This document shows positions 54,323 through 61,204 of a stretch of 64,000 nt of DNA, one piece after another. Where the stretch lies: the NCBI RefSeq assembly GCF_900103665.1, contig NZ_FNGY01000017.1, forward strand, positions 62,001 through 126,000. The letters are read 5' to 3'. Below the pieces are notes generated by a model. The model saw nothing but the letters and a program-made list of their open reading frames with translations, was not told the DNA's origin and did not search any database. The translations under genes were made by a program, and so were the position numbers. Numbering within the stretch: position 1 is the stretch's first letter; every line of letters starts with the position of its first letter. The stretch comes from Pedobacter steynii. Lineage in GTDB: Bacteria > Bacteroidota > Bacteroidia > Sphingobacteriales > Sphingobacteriaceae.

Positions 54323-55369
54323 TTATAAATCGCTTTGTTTGTAGTAAGCTGCTTTTTTAATTGGGAATTCATTACCCGACAGCATTTGTTTATAAACTCT
54401 GGTACAAGCCTCAACGGCCCCTTTTCCATCTTTTGGATAGGTCATGGTAGAATCGTGGTTATAACCGATCATATGGCTAACTTCATGGATGACGATGAAA
54501 CATACATCTTTGGTCAGGTAATCATTTAATACATGATTGGCTACGCCAAAGGTGTAACCACCACCTAAACCGGAAACATTGACCACTACCCCGCAGTTGA
54601 ATTGTGGGATATCAACCATCTTTTGGAATGCGGTCTCTTTTTGAGCTGTTGTTAAAACGGTCACACCATCATTATCTGTTATTGGCTCTGCAACGTAAGC
54701 AGTTTTGGTTTCATTTGCCTGAATCAGATAGGCCATGTTGATGATAAGTCCTGAAAATCTTCTGACATCCTTTGCATCAATGTTTTCTTTCCAATTGTCT
54801 GCGGGATTGTCATTCGAATCAAAATCAGTGTATTTTACTTTCCATTTCAATTTAGCTAACTTCTTCAGTTTTACAATCAGCTCCGTTTCTCCTGTGAAGT
54901 CAAAGCTTACCTTATTTAGGGCCAATCCGGTTGTTTTATATTGCGATAAATCTACTTCCTTGTTTTCCGTGTCGAGAAATTTTGAAGTCCCATCTACAAA
55001 TGGATATTTTATTTCCTGCACTCCATGGGCCCTGATTTTTTTAACCTTAAATAATTTGATTGGTTTTTCTGAACCCTGGATGGTCAATAAAATGGTGGCA
55101 TCTTCTATGTCAACAGGCGCAAAATTAGCCACTTCAATTGTGGTTTCATCGATGGCTTTTACCCGTAAAACTTTTCCAATTTCGTACCTGCGGGCCTCTG
55201 CTGTTAGCAAAGCCATAGATTCTCCATCCTGGAACATCAGTCTGGAATTGGTTTCATTGTCAAATGAAAGTTCTTTTACAGCCGTAACGGGCGAATCAGC
55301 GGGACTTTTGTCTGTTTTCTTACAGCTGACGATGAACAGGACAAGGATAGGAAGGAGAAATTTTTTCAT
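54323..55369 (-). CDS. Lipoprotein zinc protease, M57-like (HEIGH type)
   Basis: 348 residues from the start at 55369 (MKKFLLPILVLFIVSCKKTD), lipobox FIVSC with Cys16; the open frame runs 12 codons further without signal character. The zinc motif HExxHxxGxxH is complete at 295-305 (HEVSHMIGYNH), in the style of Bacteroidota M57 peptidases. Residues about 35-200 are beta-rich (VANFAPVDIEDATILLTIQG, LIVKLKKLAKLKWKVKYTDF) and probably a binding domain. Substrate unknown. No operon partner. Confidence 0.83.
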   Translation of the reverse strand: MKKFLLPILVLFIVSCKKTDKSPADSPVTAVKELSFDNETNSRLMFQDGESMALLTAEARRYEIGKVLRVKAIDETTIEVANFAPVDIEDATILLTIQGSEKPIKLFKVKKIRAHGVQEIKYPFVDGTSKFLDTENKEVDLSQYKTTGLALNKVSFDFTGETELIVKLKKLAKLKWKVKYTDFDSNDNPADNWKENIDAKDVRRFSGLIINMAYLIQANETKTAYVAEPITDNDGVTVLTTAQKETAFQKMVDIPQFNCGVVVNVSGLGGGYTFGVANHVLNDYLTKDVCFIVIHEVSHMIGYNHDSTMTYPKDGKGAVEACTRVYKQMLSGNEFPIKKAAYYKQSDL

Positions 55370-55492
55370 AGGTGGGTTTGGTCGGTTCTTTTTACGAATA
55401 TACAAACCCTAATTTATTATGGAACATTTTTGTTACAAATGTGCGGTTTTGACGGATTCGAAGACTTTCTTCCCCGGGATTTCAGGAGGCTG

Positions 55493-56143
55493 TTACAGGG
55501 CTGCAGAGGAAGGCAGGTCTGGCCGATATTGCTCGTCTGCCCTGGCGAAAAGGGCTTCATTCTCCGGAATGTCATAGGTCATGCAGTTGAAGAGGGCAAT
55601 TGCGAAAAGTAAGGCTTGTTGTTCTTTGTTGATATCCTGACGGAAAATGTCTGTTTTCCAGTCCTGATCCGGGTAATTGTCCTTGTAAAAGTATTCGAAT
55701 TTATAGAGCTGATCTTTTGCCTGTTGGTGGTTAAACCAGGCAGGGAGGACATACAGACCTGTAGCACTTCCGATTTTATTTCTGAATTCAATTTCTTCTG
55801 TTGTAGAACGGGCATAAAAGAGATAGAAATACAGGCATGCGGCCAGAACCAGGATTGCTTCTATAGCAAAGAACAAGTCTATCTTATTCGTATTGCCGAA
55901 GAGCTGAAAGCATATCCATGCGGTAAGGATAAGGCTAAATACACGGCAATATGTAGCAATGACGCTTTTTTTATGAGTCGATAACGTAAGGGCCTCCTGT
56001 GTCCCCGACTGGGAAGAGATGATCAATGTGGACTCTATTGGGAAAATCGGAATAAAGTATACGTGGTAGAATTTAGTTTCTACCCATTGTTGATTCAGTT
56101 TTGCAACCTTACCATAATGTCGAGCGCCATGTACAAAGATCAT
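55493..56143 (-). CDS. Membrane protein of unknown function, zinc-ribbon-15-like N terminus
   Basis: 216 residues. The N-terminal MIFVHGARHYGKV and the YHVYFIPIFPIESTLIISSQ stretch recall small Bacteroidota proteins with a zinc-ribbon-15 start, but the Cys ligands are missing. Two membrane helices follow (VIATYCRVFSLILTAWICFQ, FFAIEAILVLAACLYFYLFY). The C-terminal half is soluble, helical and acidic. I cannot assign a function. A consensus -7 box sits only 5 nt before the ATG. Confidence 0.7.
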   Translation of the reverse strand: MIFVHGARHYGKVAKLNQQWVETKFYHVYFIPIFPIESTLIISSQSGTQEALTLSTHKKSVIATYCRVFSLILTAWICFQLFGNTNKIDLFFAIEAILVLAACLYFYLFYARSTTEEIEFRNKIGSATGLYVLPAWFNHQQAKDQLYKFEYFYKDNYPDQDWKTDIFRQDINKEQQALLFAIALFNCMTYDIPENEALFARADEQYRPDLPSSAAL

Positions 56144-56148
56144 AAGAT

Positions 56149-56156
56149 CAAACTTA
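56149..56156 (-). promoter_or_regulatory. -7 box directly before a start codon
   Basis: Minus-strand TAAGTTTG matches TAnnTTTG exactly and ends 5 nt before the ATG at 56143. No TTG lies at 19-21 nt. If real, the message would have at most one or two leader bases. Confidence 0.4.
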
Positions 56157-56283
56157 CATAAATTTATTTGTCTGTTAAATATTAGCTTAAAACAAAAGAC
56201 AACATTGTTGCATTAGTTTCTTTAATTGTGGCTATCTTGTCTCGTATTAACCGGTGAATTTGGGAAATCTCATCTAACATATT

Positions 56284-57891
56284 ATGCATAATTTAAAAAC
56301 GGTATTTATTTTTCTTATCGTCTTCTTCATCGCAGGTAAGCTGATCGCTCAACCCGCAAAAAAAGACGCCAGATTTGAAAGAATTCAATCGGAAACCCTA
56401 AAAAGTGAACAGTTAACCTCCGTACTTCAGCAGGCTTTGGTCGGTTTTTCAGATCAAAAATATCAAAAATTAAAACCACTGGTTTTTGAACGGAGTATCC
56501 CTGAGATCCAAAAGGCCGTTCAGACGGGTAAGCTTTCTTATCAGGATTTAACCTTGTTTTACCTCTATCGGATTTCAAAATTCGAAACTCAGCATCAGAC
56601 CTCCCTGCACGCAGTCATTGCATTGAATCCAGAGGTGTTGAAGGAAGCAAAGGAAAAAGATTTGCAATTAAAAAACAGAAAGGCGAAACATGGGATTTTT
56701 GGTATGCCGATATTATTGAAAGATAATATTGGTGCTGAAAATATGAAAACTACTGCCGGTGCTTTAGCGCTGAAAGACAATGAGACCGGTGATGCTTTTG
56801 TGGTGAAACGATTGAAGGAAAAAGGAGCATTGATTTTAGGAAAGGTTAATTTAAGCGAATGGGCTTACTATTTTTGTGAAAAATGCCCTTCCGGATATTC
56901 TGGTATTGGCGGTTATACCCTAAATCCGTATGGGCCCGGGATCTTTGATACCGGAGGCTCAAGTTCCGGGACTGCGGTAGCTGTTGCAGCTAATTATGCA
57001 GTAGCGGCAATAGGCACTGAAACTGCCGGGTCGATCCTCTCCCCCTCAAGTCAGAATTCAGTTGTAGGCTTGAAGCCAACCTTGGGTCTGTTGAGCAGAA
57101 GCGGTATCATTCCGCTTTCTTCAAGTTTTGATACGCCTGGTCCGGTTACAAAAAGCGTTGTTGACAATGCGATTGTCTTATCGGCCATGCTGGGTAAGGA
57201 TAAAAATGATGCTGCATCTGTAGAATCCGTAATGATTGCTGATCAATCTCAAAGCCCGGATGGAAGCTTGCTGAGTGGTAAAAGGTTTGGGATTATAAAA
57301 GCTTATCTGGACATTCCTCTATATGCACAGGCGGTAGAAAAGCTAAAAAAGGCTGGTGTAATTATGGTTGAGGTTGAACCCAAACGGACTGGAATGTCTG
57401 GTAGTGATTTTAAGCTGATCCTGAATCAGGATATGAAGTCAGATCTTGCGCATTATCTGAGTACGGATGCCGGTAAGAATGTTCAAGTTCGTTCTGTGAA
57501 GGATATCGTTGCTTTCAACCAGGGAAATATGGAGTTAAGAGCGCCCTATGGCCAGGCTTTGCTGGAGCGGGTACTACACGACAGTACGTCCTTATCCGGA
57601 CTGCAAGAAGCGAAAAATAGGTTGGAAACGAGCTGTAAACTCTTTTTTGAGGAGATCTTTAATAAAGATAAGTTGGATGTGGTACTGTCCGTAAATAATT
57701 ACAATGCTTTCGAGGCAGCGGCTGCAAAATACCCTGCAATCTGTGTGCCCATGGGCTATACCCCTAAAGGAGAGCCGATGTCGCTAACTTTTATAGCCAG
57801 ACCCTTCGGGGAAAATAAATTGATTCAGCTGGGAATGGCTTATGAGAAAATAGATCCTGTCAGAAAAGTACCGGAACTTTATAGGGATTAA
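56284..57891 (+). CDS. Secreted amidase-signature family hydrolase
   Basis: 535 residues with a signal peptide (MHNLKTVFIFLIVFFIAGKL... ending LIAQ). The amidase-signature triad is present: Lys146 in GMPILLKDNI, the cis-Ser in GGSSSGTAVA (226-227) and the nucleophile Ser250 in GTETAGSILSPSS; the nucleophile loop reads TAGS where TGGS is more usual. Family members cut amide bonds of very different substrates, so the reaction is unknown. An uptake to periplasm or outside is implied by the signal. Followed by a bidirectional terminator. Confidence 0.9.
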   Translation: MHNLKTVFIFLIVFFIAGKLIAQPAKKDARFERIQSETLKSEQLTSVLQQALVGFSDQKYQKLKPLVFERSIPEIQKAVQTGKLSYQDLTLFYLYRISKFETQHQTSLHAVIALNPEVLKEAKEKDLQLKNRKAKHGIFGMPILLKDNIGAENMKTTAGALALKDNETGDAFVVKRLKEKGALILGKVNLSEWAYYFCEKCPSGYSGIGGYTLNPYGPGIFDTGGSSSGTAVAVAANYAVAAIGTETAGSILSPSSQNSVVGLKPTLGLLSRSGIIPLSSSFDTPGPVTKSVVDNAIVLSAMLGKDKNDAASVESVMIADQSQSPDGSLLSGKRFGIIKAYLDIPLYAQAVEKLKKAGVIMVEVEPKRTGMSGSDFKLILNQDMKSDLAHYLSTDAGKNVQVRSVKDIVAFNQGNMELRAPYGQALLERVLHDSTSLSGLQEAKNRLETSCKLFFEEIFNKDKLDVVLSVNNYNAFEAAAAKYPAICVPMGYTPKGEPMSLTFIARPFGENKLIQLGMAYEKIDPVRKVPELYRD

Positions 57892-57894
57892 TAG

Positions 57895-57925
57895 GAAGGA
57901 AGTCTTTTTAGTTAAGACTTCCTTC
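57895..57925. terminator. Bidirectional terminator between amidase and DUF5689 genes
   Basis: GAAGGAAGTCTT (57895-57906) pairs perfectly with AAGACTTCCTTC (57914-57925) around TTTAGTT. A second small hairpin, AAAGCG-ATTT-CGCTTT, follows at 57937-57952 and reaches the DUF5689 stop codon. Confidence 0.8.
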
Positions 57926-57950
57926 ATTGAAGAACCAAAGCGATTTCGCT

Positions 57951-59582
57951 TTATTTAAGTTGTGAGGTTAGCCTGGTAGGTGCAATCGTATCTCTTTTGA
58001 TTTCTACACCATTTGCATCCTTTGTAATGCGTATTGCCGGATTTTGGATCGCTCCAATACCGGATGTTTTATCCAGATCCAGATTGGTTTGTGTTCTCGC
58101 TTTCATCCATTTCCCCAAAACATCATTGTAAACACCGCCTAACATGTTCCAGAATCCTTGGTCAGCAGGCAGTACATAGCTGAATCCCAGCTTGTTTTCA
58201 CCGCTTAAATAAAAGGGCTGAGCTGCCAGAGTGATCGGATTCTTTTTGTCGTAAAAATCATTATTCGGTATCCTGTAACCTGCTGCAAGCCCGGCGCTAT
58301 AGATGCTCCCGCCATTCCCAATAAATATCGCATCAATCGGTTCGGAATTCACATTTACGTTTGTTCCTTCAAACACTGCAAAGCCAGATGCATTGCCGCT
58401 ATTTGCTAACAGTCCACTTGTTTTAAGACCAAAACCATCGCCATCTGTCGTGCTGTAGTTGAATGATCTGATCCATTTGGCGGAAGATATGCTCGTTGAA
58501 TTTGAACCGTTTATCAATTTAGCGCTTCCACCCACATAAAAATATTCTCCCTTTGCTACCGTACCGGAAGTAAGGTTAAATTTATAGGTTCTTGCGGTTG
58601 TTCCGGCAACAGCATCAATGCCCGTGGCCCAGCCTTTTAGCGGGAAAATGGTAGTTGGCGAAGCAGTACCGGCATTATTGGTGGCGACTACTGAATATGG
58701 TGTTACTGCAAAGTTAATGTCTCTGGTGGCTAAAAACTGCATATATTCATAGTTGCCATCTCCGCCTTCCGCATCCGCCATATAACCTGAGATCACAATT
58801 GCCGAAAATTCCGGAGTAGAACTCAAAGCACTAACATCCTTCAGTGTACGCAGGCGTGTATGTGGTTTAAGCTTTCCATTTGCATCAATGGTATTGAAGA
58901 CAACTCCATAATAATTGCCGTTAAAATTAAGTCCGGAGGTATTGGCAAATGTGGCGGTTGGCTCCGTGTGTAAGGTGAGGTTGTCGAAACCATCATTGAT
59001 GCTTTTATCACCCTTATAGGTATCTGTAGGTTGGGCAACCGGATCAAATCCGGCTTTGACGATCGCCACCAGTGTACTTTCGTAATCGCTTGGTTTTGCT
59101 AATATCGCACTGCTTGGAACCCTGTTTACAGGTATGGGCACTCCGGTAGCAACCTTGGTCACATTACCGGCGGATAACCCTGTGATCTGCAAAATCCCGT
59201 TTTGTCTTTTTAAAACTCCACCTTCAATCTTAACCAGCACAGAATCTCCCGGAATGTAGTTGGCTGCATCCGGACCGAGGGCAATTGCGATCCCTCTAAG
59301 TGAATCTATTGCACCGATATGCCTGACATTCTGGATGGCCAGTACGCCGGCAGGCATGTTTAAACCCGAATGATCGGAAACGACTACACCCTTGATACTG
59401 GTGGCTCCTTTCATATTTCCGGTATTCAGAGAAACTTCGTTTCCTTTATATATTTTTCTCAAATCAAAATTAGAGATATAAGCACTTGTTGTTCCACCTT
59501 CATAAGTATTGTCGCGTTTACATCCTGTCCAGGTATAAGCCGCAATGATGATCATCAGGTAACTAACTATTTTCTTTTTCAT
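57951..59582 (-). CDS. DUF5689 domain lipoprotein of the third Sus locus
   Basis: 543 residues. Signal MKKKIVSYLMIIIAAYTWTG with lipobox WTGC. The N-terminal region (TSAYISNFDLRKIYKGNEVS, TSIKGVVVSDHSGLNMPAGV, LAIQNVRHIGAIDSLRGIAI, GDSVLVKIEGGVLKRQNGIL) matches DUF5689, whose strand order resembles an OB fold. The C-terminal half (EYFYVGGSAKLINGSNSTSI, WIRSFNYSTTDGDGFGLKTS) looks like a lamin-tail-type beta domain. A surface binding role with SusC/SusD is likely but the ligand is unknown. 24 nt after the SusD gene. Confidence 0.85.
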   Translation of the reverse strand: MKKKIVSYLMIIIAAYTWTGCKRDNTYEGGTTSAYISNFDLRKIYKGNEVSLNTGNMKGATSIKGVVVSDHSGLNMPAGVLAIQNVRHIGAIDSLRGIAIALGPDAANYIPGDSVLVKIEGGVLKRQNGILQITGLSAGNVTKVATGVPIPVNRVPSSAILAKPSDYESTLVAIVKAGFDPVAQPTDTYKGDKSINDGFDNLTLHTEPTATFANTSGLNFNGNYYGVVFNTIDANGKLKPHTRLRTLKDVSALSSTPEFSAIVISGYMADAEGGDGNYEYMQFLATRDINFAVTPYSVVATNNAGTASPTTIFPLKGWATGIDAVAGTTARTYKFNLTSGTVAKGEYFYVGGSAKLINGSNSTSISSAKWIRSFNYSTTDGDGFGLKTSGLLANSGNASGFAVFEGTNVNVNSEPIDAIFIGNGGSIYSAGLAAGYRIPNNDFYDKKNPITLAAQPFYLSGENKLGFSYVLPADQGFWNMLGGVYNDVLGKWMKARTQTNLDLDKTSGIGAIQNPAIRITKDANGVEIKRDTIAPTRLTSQLK

Positions 59583-59606
59583 CGTATTGATTTTTAATTT
59601 TTTGAA

Positions 59607-61169
59607 TTATGGCTTTTGCCACCAAACCTGTGTGGAGATTTCATCCGGACCCTGTATGGCTATAGCATTTTTATAGTTCGTTGGGTTGGCCGACTGGCTG
59701 AGGATCGGATAACATAACCTTGCGGGCATTACACCGCCATTTTTCAACGCTTTTCCTTTTGGAAGAATAGGGTGTCCCGTACGGCGATATTCGAACCACT
59801 GTTGCAAATCAATCAGGAACATCGAATAATACTTTTGAAGATGGATCATTTCCATTTTGCTATTTCCTGTTGCCGCATCCAGTGGTAAACTGTTGTCCCA
59901 GTCGATGTCTGCATTTGTAATGTATCTGATAAGTTTCGGATCAGCTACATTTGAAGACCAGGTTGGCAGCCAGTAATTAATGCCATATAAAATTCCTTTA
60001 TTGTAATAGTTCTCTGCTGATCCACTGATCCATCCTTTAGCTGCAGCCTCGGCAAGAATAAAATTAAGCTCGCCACAATTCATAATGATGCCGGTATATG
60101 GATCAGTTTGCAAGGTGTAGCCGGTAGGCTGAGGGTCTGAGTAAAAATAAGACTGTCTGATATAACCTAAACCGGCTTCATAGCCACTAGGTACACCTGC
60201 GTATCCATTAGGACCTTGCGCAATACCCCATCTTGGTATTCCGCCTTTACCAGCGGTAGGGTCAATTGGAGGATAGTTCCAGTCTCTGATTTTATCTATA
60301 AAAAAGGTCGTTAAGGAAGGTACCCTGAAATCAACCGGTCTGATATTGACCATAAAAGGAGAGGAGTATACCGCTGAGCTGCTGTTTGTACCATTCCATA
60401 GTATCTTGGCCGCATCATCATTGTTGGTCATAATTGGATATTGCCCCGGATCTGTGTCCACAATTTGTTTAATTTTTGCGACGGCTGCTGGAGCAAGCTC
60501 TGATTTGCCAGAAATGCGAAGCAATAGCCTTAAATAAAGGGAGTTCCCCAGTTTACGCCATTTGGTTACATCTCCTTTAAACACCGGATCACCCGAAGCT
60601 ATAATGGCCGTTTTTTCACTTAGGGAGGTGTTTGCCTCTTCCAGTTTCTTAAACAAGTCCAGGTAGATGTCTTTTTGCTTGTCGTAAACAGGTTCTATAA
60701 CGCCGTCTTTACCCTGGTTAGATTGTGAATATGGGATGTCGCCATAAGTATCTGTAAGCAGGGAAAATACCCATGCCTGTGTGATCAGTGAAATTCCCTG
60801 GTAAGATTTGTTAAAGTTATCCGGCTGACTGGCGATGGTATAAATGTCTCTCAGATTGGTGCATTCGAGATACCAGGAATTCCATAAGTAATCAGACCAG
60901 GACCGTCTTACATCGTATCTGAAAACTTTGCCCTCTGCATCACTGATGTCAACCGTAACCTGCATCAACTCATTATTGAAGCTCCGGTTTCTCGACATGT
61001 TGGCCGATAAGACATTGACAAGTGCTGGTGCTAAAAGCTGATTGGGGGTAGCTGTTGGCGTCCCAATCGGATCGGTATTTGTTTTCTCAAAACCTTTATC
61101 ACATGAAGATAGCAGGCTTCCCGATAGGAGCAGAACTACACAACTGATTTTCGATATTATATTTTTCAT
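59607..61169 (-). CDS. SusD-like (SusD_2 type) surface lipoprotein
   Basis: 520 residues with signal MKNIISKISCVVLLLSGSLL and lipobox LLSSC. It belongs to the branch of SusD proteins starting DKGFEKTNTDPIGTPTATPN and QLLAPALVNVLSANMSRNRS, with ITQAWVFSLLTDTYGDIPYS and the late LILAEAAAKGW-like segment (LNFILAEAAAKGWISGSAEN), which differs from the RagB-type SusD proteins of the other two loci. Partner of the SusC at 61205, 35 nt upstream. Confidence 0.9.
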   Translation of the reverse strand: MKNIISKISCVVLLLSGSLLSSCDKGFEKTNTDPIGTPTATPNQLLAPALVNVLSANMSRNRSFNNELMQVTVDISDAEGKVFRYDVRRSWSDYLWNSWYLECTNLRDIYTIASQPDNFNKSYQGISLITQAWVFSLLTDTYGDIPYSQSNQGKDGVIEPVYDKQKDIYLDLFKKLEEANTSLSEKTAIIASGDPVFKGDVTKWRKLGNSLYLRLLLRISGKSELAPAAVAKIKQIVDTDPGQYPIMTNNDDAAKILWNGTNSSSAVYSSPFMVNIRPVDFRVPSLTTFFIDKIRDWNYPPIDPTAGKGGIPRWGIAQGPNGYAGVPSGYEAGLGYIRQSYFYSDPQPTGYTLQTDPYTGIIMNCGELNFILAEAAAKGWISGSAENYYNKGILYGINYWLPTWSSNVADPKLIRYITNADIDWDNSLPLDAATGNSKMEMIHLQKYYSMFLIDLQQWFEYRRTGHPILPKGKALKNGGVMPARLCYPILSQSANPTNYKNAIAIQGPDEISTQVWWQKP

Positions 61170-61204
61170 GAGAATATATTTGTCTTTTTATCTCTGTATT
61201 TTAA

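Noticed and set aside
54735..55412. 225-codon open frame antisense to the M57-like protease gene
   Set aside because: Phe/Ser-rich shadow with no ribosome site; the opposite strand has lipobox and zinc motif.
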